DNA of 33,498 nucleotides from Lentisphaerota bacterium (GCA_015061615.1 SUWE01000030.1:1-33498); one strand, 5' to 3'. Shown: positions 6,594 through 16,075, counted from the stretch's first letter. Made by a program: numbers and translations. Notes: generated by a model from the sequence alone, not told the origin.

Positions 6594-9266
6594 ATGAAAA
6601 AATTTCTGCTCTCTCTCATTCCGATGCTCGCTCTGAGCCTTGCCGCTCAGGGATTCACTCCGAAAATCTTCGTTATCGAACACGGCAAAGGTGAACTGCC
6701 TTTAACAAAGAAAAACGAAAACGGCAAGGTGACTTTGAGCAACAAAGATTTCTCATGGGAAATCTCGTTTGTCAAACGCGGCAAACTGGATAATCTTACC
6801 GGTACTATCCACAATAAATCCAACCGCCAGCTGCTCCTTGAACCGGGTATAAAAGTGGTCGTTCCCCGCAAAAAAGGCGACTTCTACTGGGCTGGATTCG
6901 ATGTTACCGATGCGGGCAAAAAGATTATCGCCCGCAAAGGACTCAAAGGAAAAACCTCCAAACATTTGCAGGGCGGACTCAACACCCCCTTCCCCGTTTC
7001 AACGGTCATCAGCAAAGATAAAGCGTATGTTCTCGGCGGCAGGATCTATGAGATCACCAGTTATACCGGTGCGGAATACCGCCCTGCCAAAGACGGCAAA
7101 AGTGCAGAGATCCGTTTTTCCCAGAGAATCGTGCTGGAACCGGGTGAAAAACTGATTCTCAACTTCCTTGCCGGTACGGTTCCGGTGCGTTTTGACCGTG
7201 AAGAAAATGTAGTCGAAGCCTTCTATGAAGCGTTCCCTGCCGATTCAGCACCCAAAATCCCGAAAGACAACCCTGCACTGATGGGTACATACAGCCAATA
7301 TACCGCATGGTGCAGAAAACCCGACTATGAGCTTGAACGCCGCCGCTTTGCCACACTTGACTGGGCGTACACTCCTTTCAAACGCAGCGGCGACTGGTAC
7401 GGCAGAAAAGAGTTCTGGGATTACAAACCGCTGAACCGTGACTTTGAAATAAAATTCGCCCAGCTTGCCGTCGGCGAGAACTTCGATTATAAAAAACTGA
7501 CACTGGAAGAGTTCCACAAAAAACGCCAATCCATTTTCAAACGCTACGGCAGAAAATTCGGATTTTCCTTCTATATCTGCTCGGTCTGGTGTGAAAAACA
7601 GCTTGCGGAACAGCATTTTGCCGACTCGCTTACCGTTGACCCCGACCACAGTCACTACATGAGATCATGGAGTACCGGTCACGATCAGGAGCGCCGCGTA
7701 TTCCCCATCGGCGGTTCATTCGGCAAAGTTTTTCAGGAAGCCATCCCCCGCCTTGTAAAAGACCTTGACCTGCCCGGTTTCGCGGTTGACTGCGGAACTC
7801 CCGGAGTGAACTTCTACGGTGTCGGCGCCCAGCTGCCGACCACCAGAGGCAGAGCGTGGGACGATAAAGGAAAAATTTTCTGCGACGAGATCTGCGCACT
7901 CAATCAGCTTTTCCCGTGGATACGCAATCAGCGCCCCGATGATCCTGTATATATCTGGAAAAACGGCGACGGCGACAGCGACATCACCCTTATTGAAACT
8001 GACGTTTTCGGTCCCATTTTCGCCTCATGGATGCCGCTTACCCGTTATATGGCAGGTCAGAGACCGGCGATCATCCATGTGCATCAGGGATATCTCTTTG
8101 CCAAAACCATTCCCGACTGGAGAAAACTCACCCTTGATGAGTTCCTTTTCAAATGGCAGAAACTCGGCGACCACCTTACCCTGAACGACTTTGAATACGG
8201 TACGATGAACTCGACATACGGTTACGGCGGCAATTTGCAGAGTCAGTACTCCATGCCGGAACTCATTGAATGTATCCGTACCGGCTGGCGCGCACTTATT
8301 CCCGTCAAAACCGAAGGACAGGGTGACAGAATGCTTTACCGCGCCCGCTACGGCAGAAAAGAAAATACCATTCTTTATTACGGTTATCCCTACAATGAGC
8401 CGGTGGCACTGACTTTTACCATCGACAATAGCGGTCTGGGCGGCGGTTATCAGTTGTTCCTGCCGAAAATGCGCGACAAAGCGGCAATGGAAAACACCAT
8501 TGCCAATGGCGACACGATCGTGAAGCATACAGTTCCCTCACGCAAACCGTTCCTGATGGAAGCGGCGTTCTCATTTTCCAAACTGCCTGCCAACGGCAAA
8601 CTTGAAGCAACCGTTTCCACTGAAAAGGATATCCATTTCATGCGTTACAGTGCAAAACTCAACGGCAATGCTCCATTCAAAGCGGCGGTCACTCCGCGGA
8701 ACAATGAGTATTTCACCGCCAAACTCTTTATCAACGGTAAAGCTGCTGCCATCGGCAAAGAGGTGATCATCCCTGCCAATGCCCTGATCACTGCGGAATA
8801 TACTTCGACCCGCTTTGCCAACAGTGCAAAAGATATCCTCTCATTCCCCTTCACTGACAAGGATAACAAGCCCTCATTTGCCGTTTCTCTTGCTTCTGAT
8901 GCCAATGAGGATGAAAAAGAGCTTGCCAACTATGTGAAAGATTATTTCCGCTTCACTGCACAGCGCGGCATAACCAGCGGCAAAGAGCTGCTCAAAGCGG
9001 CTCCCGGTGTGCCGCAGGTGAAGATCTCCATCCGCAAAGGCAATGCTTCCTTTATCAGACGTGATGGTGACACCATCACCCTGACCGCACCGGATTTCCG
9101 CAAAGCAAAGCAGATTTATATCGCATTGGCAAGAGTTATGGATAAGCGCTTCAGCTATTTTGACCCGATCTCTATTCACTATCTGCCGCCGAAACAGATA
9201 TCGGAAAAATTCGGAACTCAAAATCTCAAACTGAAATATACAAGGTGTTTTGAGTCAAATTTGTGA
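6594..9266 (+). CDS. Large exported protein, possible TIM-barrel glycosidase, copy A
   Basis: This protein has 890 residues with a cleavable-looking signal peptide (1-18) and AGGAC upstream of the ATG. I do not recognise a named family. About 20-220 looks like an all-beta domain. About 230-570 has the rhythm of a beta/alpha barrel, with candidate acidic residues Asp399 in GFAVDCGTPG and Glu468/Asp470 in LIETDVFGP. About 580-740 is beta-rich again. About 755-860 (NEDEKELANYVKDYF to YIALARVMDKRF) resembles the small alpha/beta domain found next to catalytic barrels in GH20, GH67 and DUF4838 proteins. A polysaccharide-degrading role is inferred from this and from the neighbourhood. A close paralogue lies at 10920. 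Confidence 0.75.
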   Translation: MKKFLLSLIPMLALSLAAQGFTPKIFVIEHGKGELPLTKKNENGKVTLSNKDFSWEISFVKRGKLDNLTGTIHNKSNRQLLLEPGIKVVVPRKKGDFYWAGFDVTDAGKKIIARKGLKGKTSKHLQGGLNTPFPVSTVISKDKAYVLGGRIYEITSYTGAEYRPAKDGKSAEIRFSQRIVLEPGEKLILNFLAGTVPVRFDREENVVEAFYEAFPADSAPKIPKDNPALMGTYSQYTAWCRKPDYELERRRFATLDWAYTPFKRSGDWYGRKEFWDYKPLNRDFEIKFAQLAVGENFDYKKLTLEEFHKKRQSIFKRYGRKFGFSFYICSVWCEKQLAEQHFADSLTVDPDHSHYMRSWSTGHDQERRVFPIGGSFGKVFQEAIPRLVKDLDLPGFAVDCGTPGVNFYGVGAQLPTTRGRAWDDKGKIFCDEICALNQLFPWIRNQRPDDPVYIWKNGDGDSDITLIETDVFGPIFASWMPLTRYMAGQRPAIIHVHQGYLFAKTIPDWRKLTLDEFLFKWQKLGDHLTLNDFEYGTMNSTYGYGGNLQSQYSMPELIECIRTGWRALIPVKTEGQGDRMLYRARYGRKENTILYYGYPYNEPVALTFTIDNSGLGGGYQLFLPKMRDKAAMENTIANGDTIVKHTVPSRKPFLMEAAFSFSKLPANGKLEATVSTEKDIHFMRYSAKLNGNAPFKAAVTPRNNEYFTAKLFINGKAAAIGKEVIIPANALITAEYTSTRFANSAKDILSFPFTDKDNKPSFAVSLASDANEDEKELANYVKDYFRFTAQRGITSGKELLKAAPGVPQVKISIRKGNASFIRRDGDTITLTAPDFRKAKQIYIALARVMDKRFSYFDPISIHYLPPKQISEKFGTQNLKLKYTRCFESNL

Positions 9267-9291
9267 TAAACAAAATGATCATGGTTTATCA
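9264..9291. repeat. Inverted repeat over the stop codon of copy A
   Basis: Eight-base arms TGATAAAC (9264-9271) and GTTTATCA (9284-9291) pair perfectly around a 12-nt loop containing TGATCA. The stop codon lies inside the left arm. It is a possible transcript-end or processing hairpin, but no T run follows, so termination is not claimed. Confidence 0.4.
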
Positions 9292-9340
9292 AGATTTCCC
9301 CTGATGATCAAAAAGGATATGTTTTTGCACTGAAAAATAT

Positions 9341-9368
9341 TTTGCATTTAGAGAATTTTGTGTATACT
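9341..9368 (+). promoter_or_regulatory. Promoter of the prepilin gene and second module
   Basis: TATACT (9363-9368) is a good -10 box. TTTGCA (9341-9346) lies 16 bp upstream, or TTGCAT (9342-9347) with 15 bp. It is followed by AAAGGA and the ATG at 9427. Confidence 0.45.
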
Positions 9369-9426
9369 TTATATAAGCGCGACAAAAACTCGCCAGAAAA
9401 AATAAATTAGAGAAAGGACTTTGACA

Positions 9427-10212
9427 ATGAAAAGACATTCACTCCTGCGCGCAGGAGTGAAGCCCATGGGCTTCACCCTGATCGAACTTCTGGTCGTTAT
9501 TGCGATCATCGCGATTCTGGCGGCTATTCTGCTGCCCGCACTCAACAGCGCCCGTGAACGCGGACGTGCGGCAAGCTGCCTGAGCAATATGAAAACCTAC
9601 GGTTCAGCTCTTGCCATGTATAATGACAATTACGACGGCTACAATTGTTATGCTTACGGAGAATATTATCACAGCACGGCATGGGTCATCACTTTCAGTA
9701 TGTTCCTCGGTCCTTACATGGGTATCAACCACAACAGCAGTCGCGGCTTCCTCGGAACACTTTCTGAAACATCAATACGAAGAGAGGGTGTTTTTATGTG
9801 TCCGTCTGAAGCAGAAGTCGGCAACCGCGGCTTTGAATATTGTCAGGGGTATTGGCTCTGTCATTACACCGGCAATACCACCTACCGTTGGGTCTCCGGC
9901 GGCGGCAATCCCGGTATTCTCGGTGTATTCGCCTCCTGGGGCTGGGCTCCGACCAAAGCAAGCAGAATCAAATGGGCATCTGAAGTTATGGTAATCGGTG
10001 AACAGTCACCTCTGCGCAAAAACTCCCCCTCGTTTGCCGCAACCGGAGCAACAAACCTCGGCACCAAAGAAGGTTTGAAAAGCAACCTTGCTATGAGACA
10101 CAATGAAAAAGACAACCTGCTCTTTGCCGACGGTCACGCCGCTTTGACCGAATTCCCCAACGGTTTGACCGAAGGTTCCAGAATTTTCGGTCGTGATGCC
10201 GCTTACAAATAA
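9427..10212 (+). CDS. Type II pseudopilin-like protein (prepilin N-terminal domain, H-X9-DG type)
   Basis: This 261-residue protein has a class III prepilin leader: the cleavage Gly15 precedes [18 protein letters not shown] with Glu at +5. A globular domain with several cysteines follows, then a C-terminal [13 protein letters not shown]. Prepilin peptidase should cut after Gly15 and methylate Phe16. It would then assemble into, or act beside, a type II secretion-like filament. AAAGGA precedes the ATG at a normal distance. The leader is 11 residues longer than in the prepilin at 24593-23919, and the extra 33 nt consist of palindromic DNA. It is first in a run with the genes at 10230, 10920 and 13649; the 17-bp gap downstream supports cotranscription. 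Confidence 0.85.
   Translation: MKRHSLLRAGVKPMGFTLIELLVVIAIIAILAAILLPALNSARERGRAASCLSNMKTYGSALAMYNDNYDGYNCYAYGEYYHSTAWVITFSMFLGPYMGINHNSSRGFLGTLSETSIRREGVFMCPSEAEVGNRGFEYCQGYWLCHYTGNTTYRWVSGGGNPGILGVFASWGWAPTKASRIKWASEVMVIGEQSPLRKNSPSFAATGATNLGTKEGLKSNLAMRHNEKDNLLFADGHAALTEFPNGLTEGSRIFGRDAAYK
9438..9476 (+). repeat. Two overlapping perfect palindromes in the prepilin leader
   Basis: A perfect 24-bp palindrome (9438-9461, centred on GCGC) and a perfect 20-bp palindrome (9457-9476, centred on CCATGG) overlap by five bases. The sequence therefore reads TTCAC-arm-GTGAA-arm-TTCAC, and the middle GTGAA can pair with either side. The second palindrome encodes the Gly-Phe of the cleavage site and holds an in-frame ATG at 9466. 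Confidence 0.9.
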
Positions 10213-10229
10213 TTCAGGAGTAAAAACAA

Positions 10230-10859
10230 ATGCGTAATTACAAAGAACTTATCCTTGTCGGCGGAGTGTTCACTCTGCTGGCGGTACTGATGTCTGCCGC
10301 ACTGGATACTGCCGATGCAAAAAATGCCTTTTGCCAGAACAACCTTAAAGTCCTCTATGTCAGTGTGACTGAATATCAGGCGGCACACAATGCCCTGCCC
10401 CCGGTTATCGTTGAACAGAAGCCGCGCTGGGCATTCTGGAGCGGTTATATCAAACCGTTTGTCAAAGATTTGAAAAATATGGCATGCCCTGAAGATGCGC
10501 GCAACGCACACATGCTGGTCAATGTCAACAACCCGCTGATGCCCAAACCGCAGCTGCGTGCCGACAGTTACGGTATGAACTATTTTCTCACCAGACACTT
10601 TGCCGCAAAGAAAAAGAAAACACCTCTGCTGAAAAATTTGAGCAACCCGAAAAAAACTGTCGTTTTCGGTGACTGCAAAGGTCCTTATATGCTGCCTGAG
10701 CGTTACTGGAAAGAAGAGCGTGCAATGCGCCACGAAAAAGAAAGTGCAAACTATGTATTCGCTGACGGAAGTGTCAAAAATCTTACCCAGATGGATTTCG
10801 GCAGCATCGGCGGCGACGGTAAATTCAAAACCGACATGACCAGCTGGCACTGGCTTTAA
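10230..10859 (+). CDS. Pseudopilin-like protein lacking a prepilin cleavage site, copy B
   Basis: This 209-residue protein is paralogous to the one at 5928. It has a short N-terminal membrane segment (about 7-25), NNLKVLYVSVTEYQAAHNALPP, an internal YGMNYFLTR segment near-identical to the other copy, and the C-terminal FADGSVKNL. The FTLIE processing motif is absent. AGGAG is ideally spaced before the ATG. It lies 60 bp before a 908-residue exported protein, repeating the pairing seen at 5928/6594. The prepilin 17 bp upstream is the only obvious difference in gene order between the two modules. Function is unknown; the fixed pairing points to a joint role at the envelope. Confidence 0.7.
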   Translation: MRNYKELILVGGVFTLLAVLMSAALDTADAKNAFCQNNLKVLYVSVTEYQAAHNALPPVIVEQKPRWAFWSGYIKPFVKDLKNMACPEDARNAHMLVNVNNPLMPKPQLRADSYGMNYFLTRHFAAKKKKTPLLKNLSNPKKTVVFGDCKGPYMLPERYWKEERAMRHEKESANYVFADGSVKNLTQMDFGSIGGDGKFKTDMTSWHWL

Positions 10860-10919
10860 TTTTACATAATTGTCTCATTTTTTGTGAACAATACAACATC
10901 AATTTTACCGGAGTAAAAA

Positions 10920-13646
10920 ATGAAAAAAATTTTGTTAGCATTGGGATTATTGTCCCTTTTTTCGGGGTTTGCGCAGGTTGCTTTCACTGGAAAAACCGAC
11001 TTTTCCATGACCACACCCAAAGGTGAAAAACTTGCGGGAAAAATCTTCGTCGCCGAAAGAAACAAAGGCGAACTGCCGCTTGCAGCCAAACTTGACGGTA
11101 AAACCCTCACTTTGACCGGCAAAGATTTTGTCTGGAAGGCAGAAATCGTCAAACTCCACCGTCTGGATAAGATCACAGGTGTCATCCGCAACACCTCCAA
11201 ACGTCAGCTTCTTCTTGAAGCGGGACTTAAAATCAATGCCCCCCGCAAAAAGGGCGACTTCTACTGGGGCGGATTTGATGTTTTTGATGCTAAAGACGAC
11301 GTTATCAAACGCCTCGGCTTCAAAGGCAAAACCTCTAAACATGTCGCGGGCGGTCTTTGCATGCCCTTTCCGGTTTCAACGCTTATCAGCAAAGATCAGG
11401 CGGTCATTCTCGGCGGCAGAATGTATGAATTGACCAGCTGGACCGGTTCGACCTATACCCCTGTTGTCAAAGGTGATTCTGCGGAAATAGCTTATTCCCA
11501 GAGAATCGTGCTGGAACCGGGTGAAGAACTCACTTTGACCTTCCTCTGCGGCGCGCTCCCCATCCGCATGGGGCGTGAACAGAATGTTGTTGAAGCGTTC
11601 TATGAATCCACTCCTGAAGATTTCCGTCCTTTTGTCGGCAAAGACAACCCCTATATCCGCGGTATTCACAGCCAGTACACCGCATGGGCGAACCGTCCTG
11701 ATTACGAACAGGAACGGCGGCGTTATGCCACGTTGGATTGGACCTACACTCCTTTCAAACGCAACGGCGACGTATTCGGCAGAAAAGAGTTCTGGGATTA
11801 TAAACCCCTTTACCGTCCTTTTGCCGTCACCTTCTGTCAGTATGCTGTCGGTGAAAACTTTGATTACCGTGTACTGACTTGTGAAGAGTTCCACAAAAAA
11901 CGCAAATCAATCTTCGACCGTTTCGGCAGAAAATTCGGATTTTCCTTCTACATGTGTTCCGGCTGGTGTGAAAAACAGCTTGCGGAAAAATATTACTCCG
12001 ACTCGCTTGCCGATGACAAAGAAGCAACTCTCTATCTGCCCAGCTGGTCAACAGGTCACGACTCCGAACTGCGTATGTTCCCGCTTGCCAACAGCTTCGG
12101 CGATGCAGTGATACGCGATATCAACGATGTCGTTGAAGAACTGAATTTCCCCGGATTCGCCTTCGACTGCGGCACTCCCGGAGTGAACCACTACGGTCCG
12201 GCGGCGAAAAACCCGAAACTCAAGGGCCGCTCATGGGATGATAAAGGTATCTTCTGCGATGAGTTGACCGCACTTAACATCATTTTTGACTATGTTCATG
12301 CGATGAAGCCGGATGATCCGCTCTATGTGTGGAAAAACGGCGAAGGCAAAGCCGATATGCGCATGATCGAAACCGACCTTTTCGGACCGATATTCACTTC
12401 ATGGATGCCGCTGACCCGCTACAATGCCGGTCAGAGACCGTGTGTTCTGCATGTGCGTGAAGGTTATCTTTTCGGCACGACCATTCCCGACTGGCGCCAG
12501 CTTACGCGTTCAGAATTCATGACCAGATGGAAACTGCTTGCCGACCACCTCAACTTTTCCGACTATGAGTACGGCATGAGCAACTCGTTCTACGGTTACG
12601 GCGGCAACTTGCAGAGCCAGTACGGTCTGCCGGAACTGCTGGAGTGCATCAACCTCGGCTGGCGCGCCCTTATCCCGGTGGAAATCGCCAACCTCGGTGC
12701 AGATCAGATGCTTTACAAGGCACGTTACGGCAGAAAAGAAAACACCATTTTCTTCTTCGGCAACCCTTATGAAACTCCGCTGAAACTCGCTTTCAAAATC
12801 GACAACTGGGGTCTGGGCGGCGGCTATCAGATCTTTGTCCCCAAAATGCGTGACAAAGCATCTATGACCAACACCATTGCCAACGGCGACACTGATATTG
12901 CTTACGAAGTGAAGTCCCGCGTTCCCACACTTTTTGAAGCGGCATTTTCCTTTGACAAACTGCCCGCAGACGGCAAACTTGCGGCGGAAGTTTCCACAGA
13001 AAAGGATATCCACTTCATGCGGTATCAGGCGAAATTGAACAACAGCTCCGCCTTTACTGCGGCAGTCACTCCGCGTGAAAATGATAATTTCACCGTCAAA
13101 CTCTTTGTCAACGGCAAAGAGTGCGCCATCGGCAAAGATGTCACCATTCCCGCAAATGCGGTAATTACTGCCGAATACCGTTCCACCCGTTTTGTCAACC
13201 CGGCGGCGGAGATACTCTCATTCCCCTTCACCGACAAGCATAACCGTCCGGCTTTCGCAGTCGCGCTTGCGGATGATGCCAATGAAGATGAAAAAACCAT
13301 TGCTGCCTACATTGCCGACTACTTCCGCTTCACCAATCAGTACAAAATCACCAACGGCAAAAATCTGCTCAAAGCAACAGCAAATGTGCCGCAGGTAAAG
13401 ATCTCCATCCGCAAAGGCAACGCGCTTTTGATCAAACGCGACGGGAACACCATTACGCTGAGCGCACCGGAGTTCCGCAGTGCATGGCAGGCTTACATTG
13501 CCCTTGCCAGAGTCATGGACAGACGTTTCCCCTACTTCTTCCCCTTCTCCACCCACTACCCGACTCCGACGGCGATCGGCAAAAAGTTCGGTGTTGAAAA
13601 TCTCCGTCTGCCCTTTGTACGCTGTTTTGAAACTGAGGTCAGGTAA
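10920..13646 (+). CDS. Large exported protein, possible TIM-barrel glycosidase, copy B
   Basis: This 908-residue paralogue of the protein at 6594 is alignable over its whole length. It has a signal peptide (about 1-19) and about 20 extra residues before the first beta domain. The presumed barrel keeps GFAFDCGTPG and MIETDLFGPIF, so the candidate acidic residues are the same. C-terminally the NEDEKTIAAYIADYF to YIALARVMDRRF domain is kept. CGGAG precedes the ATG by six bases. The mutarotase-like gene begins two bases after its stop, so the two are probably translated together. The family is not recognised; a hydrolase acting on an extracellular or periplasmic glycan is inferred. Confidence 0.75.
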   Translation: MKKILLALGLLSLFSGFAQVAFTGKTDFSMTTPKGEKLAGKIFVAERNKGELPLAAKLDGKTLTLTGKDFVWKAEIVKLHRLDKITGVIRNTSKRQLLLEAGLKINAPRKKGDFYWGGFDVFDAKDDVIKRLGFKGKTSKHVAGGLCMPFPVSTLISKDQAVILGGRMYELTSWTGSTYTPVVKGDSAEIAYSQRIVLEPGEELTLTFLCGALPIRMGREQNVVEAFYESTPEDFRPFVGKDNPYIRGIHSQYTAWANRPDYEQERRRYATLDWTYTPFKRNGDVFGRKEFWDYKPLYRPFAVTFCQYAVGENFDYRVLTCEEFHKKRKSIFDRFGRKFGFSFYMCSGWCEKQLAEKYYSDSLADDKEATLYLPSWSTGHDSELRMFPLANSFGDAVIRDINDVVEELNFPGFAFDCGTPGVNHYGPAAKNPKLKGRSWDDKGIFCDELTALNIIFDYVHAMKPDDPLYVWKNGEGKADMRMIETDLFGPIFTSWMPLTRYNAGQRPCVLHVREGYLFGTTIPDWRQLTRSEFMTRWKLLADHLNFSDYEYGMSNSFYGYGGNLQSQYGLPELLECINLGWRALIPVEIANLGADQMLYKARYGRKENTIFFFGNPYETPLKLAFKIDNWGLGGGYQIFVPKMRDKASMTNTIANGDTDIAYEVKSRVPTLFEAAFSFDKLPADGKLAAEVSTEKDIHFMRYQAKLNNSSAFTAAVTPRENDNFTVKLFVNGKECAIGKDVTIPANAVITAEYRSTRFVNPAAEILSFPFTDKHNRPAFAVALADDANEDEKTIAAYIADYFRFTNQYKITNGKNLLKATANVPQVKISIRKGNALLIKRDGNTITLSAPEFRSAWQAYIALARVMDRRFPYFFPFSTHYPTPTAIGKKFGVENLRLPFVRCFETEVR

Positions 13647-13648
13647 AG

Positions 13649-14764
13649 ATGAATAAAATTTTTCAACTTCTCCTTGCCCTGTCACTTTCTGCCGTACTGC
13701 CGGTCTCTGCCTATGAAAGAGGCAAAACTGTCGATATCAACGGCAGTAAAGTCATCATAAAAAATGCCAACCTTTCGGCGACGATCCTTCCGGAAAGAGC
13801 CGGAAGGATAACCTCGCTTTACCTCAACGGCAAACAACTGGAACTGCTCACTCCCGGCAAAGTCACTGCGGTAGAGGAAACTCCGCTTTTCTCTTACAGC
13901 ACCGACAATATGATGGGCATTTATGAGCTGATCTGGGGTCAGAAGATCAACGGAACCGTCAGCATGAAATGCACCGCCAAAGCGGACAATGCACTTCTGG
14001 AAGGCAAATTTTACGGCAATATCGAGCTTGATCTTCAGCGGGAGATCACCCTTGTTCCGGATACCTTTGAAATGCTGATAAAATGCGTTATCACCAATAC
14101 GGCAAAAACCGCACAGAAGGTTGCACCGTGGATACATCTGGTCGGAACTCCCGTCAGTACGGCAATTATTCCGCAGTCAGCAGGTCCTGTGCGCCGCACC
14201 GGATTCGGTTCAGTCGGCAAAAGTCCGGTTCCTTCACTGGCAACATTCGGCAAATACAACAACTTTCTGCCGCCGGGTGCAGACTGGGCAGCGGTAAAAT
14301 TTGCCGGAAAAAGCGTGGTATGGGTCATCCGTCTGCCGGAAGGAACTCTGGATAAAGAAGGTGTCTTCTACTCCTGGGGCGACGGCAAGGTGAACGGCAT
14401 ACAGACGACCGAAGTCGTCTGGCCCGCAAAGATGATCGCTCCGATGGAAAAACTTTCAGTAAGCTACTCAATCGCAGTTTTTGACGGTCTGGATTCGGTC
14501 AATACCGTGTTCGGCAGTACCGGTGCGGAATTTGCGCTGAAAGACGGCAAACTTGTGCTGAAATTCTGTGCATCCGCCGGAGAAAATGCCCGCAAAGCGG
14601 TGCTTACTTGCAAAGATAAAGCGGGAACTGAAACGCAGTTTGCGTTTGATATCCCCGCATTGAAAGCCGGAAAATGTGCCGAAGTCACCCTTCCGGCAAA
14701 AGAACTGCCTTACACCGCAAAAATCAAAATCGATGGCAAAAAGGAGTACACTGTATTCTTTTAA
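13649..14764 (+). CDS. Exported galactose-mutarotase-like beta-sandwich protein
   Basis: This 371-residue protein has a signal peptide (about 1-21). The mature N-terminus (IKNANLSATILPERAGRI, then TSLYLNGKQLL) looks like the opening of the galactose mutarotase-like fold as seen in DUF4380-type proteins: an anomalous beta-sandwich that binds sugars. No clear catalytic His/Glu pair can be assigned by eye, so a binding or accessory role is as likely as epimerisation. It starts two bases after the stop of the 908-residue protein and is probably its functional partner. Its stop codon shares the bases TTAA with the convergent racemase gene. Confidence 0.6.
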   Translation: MNKIFQLLLALSLSAVLPVSAYERGKTVDINGSKVIIKNANLSATILPERAGRITSLYLNGKQLELLTPGKVTAVEETPLFSYSTDNMMGIYELIWGQKINGTVSMKCTAKADNALLEGKFYGNIELDLQREITLVPDTFEMLIKCVITNTAKTAQKVAPWIHLVGTPVSTAIIPQSAGPVRRTGFGSVGKSPVPSLATFGKYNNFLPPGADWAAVKFAGKSVVWVIRLPEGTLDKEGVFYSWGDGKVNGIQTTEVVWPAKMIAPMEKLSVSYSIAVFDGLDSVNTVFGSTGAEFALKDGKLVLKFCASAGENARKAVLTCKDKAGTETQFAFDIPALKAGKCAEVTLPAKELPYTAKIKIDGKKEYTVFF

Positions 14765-16032
14765 GCCGTTACGATAACGGATACTCCGTCCGGTATCACG
14801 GCAACGGATGAATCTTTGCCCGTGATCTCAAAAGCCGCCTCAAGCGCCTCATTGAGCGTTGAGGCGGTTTTTATTCCCATTGCGTTGAGCATAGCATGGT
14901 CGCAGTCGCAACTTACCATGATAACATGAAACTTTTCCAGAATGCGGGCAAATATCTGATACTGCCACTGGTCGGGACGGGTCTTTTCCGCCGGAACGGA
15001 GGATATCTCAGCAAGCAGTGCCGACGGACTGGACATGTTGCAAAGCGTTTTGAAAAACGCCTCTCCCCCGTGACCGTCCGAAGCACTGGCGGCGATGATG
15101 ATAACGCCGTTTTCTTTACAAGCCGCCTCGCCTGCGGTCATGCCCTTCACACTCTGGTAAACATTCTGATCCAGCGGATAGCCGCCGTTGGATGTCACTA
15201 CGATATCCGCACGCTCCGGTGCAATTCCGCAACGGGATTTGAGAAATCCGCACCCGGTGCTGTGTGCCGCAACGGAGTCACCGGCAAACGCTTTGACGAT
15301 TTTTTTATCCCCGTTGATCACCACGTTGACAATAAATGCCAGATTCACCTTCTGCGCGGCAAAAAGCATATCGCGGTGAATAGGATTATTTTCCAGAACT
15401 CCGGTGCGGGCAAAGGGGGAGTTGATGAACGCGGCGCAATGATTCGCCATCACCGTTTCCGCCGCCGCGATACCGGGCAGGACACTCTTTCTGCCGCCGG
15501 AAAATCCGGCAAAGAAATGCGGTTCAATAAATCCTTCAGAAACAAGCAGTTCCGTTTCTACAGCAAGTTTGTTTATCCGCAACACCCCGCCGGACGGGAG
15601 TTTCCCAAGCTCAACAAGCTGTGACTCATCACGGGAATCGTGGATAACGATCTTCTCATTTTCAACGATATTTTCCCCGAACTTGTTCACCAGTTCCCCG
15701 CGGGTCGTTTCCCGGTGGCATCCGGTGGCGATAAGAATGGTGATGTCGATTTCAGGATTCCCCAGCCGCAGACGGCGGAGCATTTCAGGGATGATATACC
15801 TGCTCGGCACCGGTCGGGTGTGGTCACTTGCGATAATTACCGCATTACGTTTGCCGGCGGCAAGAATTTCCAGTTTTTCACTGCCGATGGGGTCATCCAT
15901 CGCACGGATGACTTCAGTTCTTTCATCACTCACAGCCGGCGGCAGCTGTGCGATATAGACTCCGGCAAGATTTTTTTCGGGAACGGATATATTCATTCCG
16001 CTTCTGCCGTATGGGATATGGATATCTTTCAT
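14761..16032 (-). CDS. larA: LarA-family nickel-pincer-dependent 2-hydroxyacid racemase
   Basis: This 423-residue protein has nearly the length of Lactobacillus LarA. It carries SDHTRPVP (69-76), GCHR with His106, His172, SGGRKSVLPG with Lys182, and ANHCA with His198. These match LarA His108, His174, Lys184 and His200 with a constant offset of two: the catalytic histidines, the cofactor-attachment Lys and a nickel ligand. It should interconvert D/L forms of lactate or a related 2-hydroxyacid in the cytoplasm. The start at 16032 follows AAGG. An in-frame ATG at 16110 lies upstream of the predicted promoter and is rejected. The cofactor genes larB, larC and larE are not in this window. The exact substrate is unknown, since the family includes racemases for other hydroxyacids. 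Confidence 0.85.
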   Translation of the reverse strand: MKDIHIPYGRSGMNISVPEKNLAGVYIAQLPPAVSDERTEVIRAMDDPIGSEKLEILAAGKRNAVIIASDHTRPVPSRYIIPEMLRRLRLGNPEIDITILIATGCHRETTRGELVNKFGENIVENEKIVIHDSRDESQLVELGKLPSGGVLRINKLAVETELLVSEGFIEPHFFAGFSGGRKSVLPGIAAAETVMANHCAAFINSPFARTGVLENNPIHRDMLFAAQKVNLAFIVNVVINGDKKIVKAFAGDSVAAHSTGCGFLKSRCGIAPERADIVVTSNGGYPLDQNVYQSVKGMTAGEAACKENGVIIIAASASDGHGGEAFFKTLCNMSSPSALLAEISSVPAEKTRPDQWQYQIFARILEKFHVIMVSCDCDHAMLNAMGIKTASTLNEALEAAFEITGKDSSVAVIPDGVSVIVTA

Positions 16033-16075
16033 TTCAACAACCTTTTTTCCGATGAATAAAACACTTTCTGCCGAT

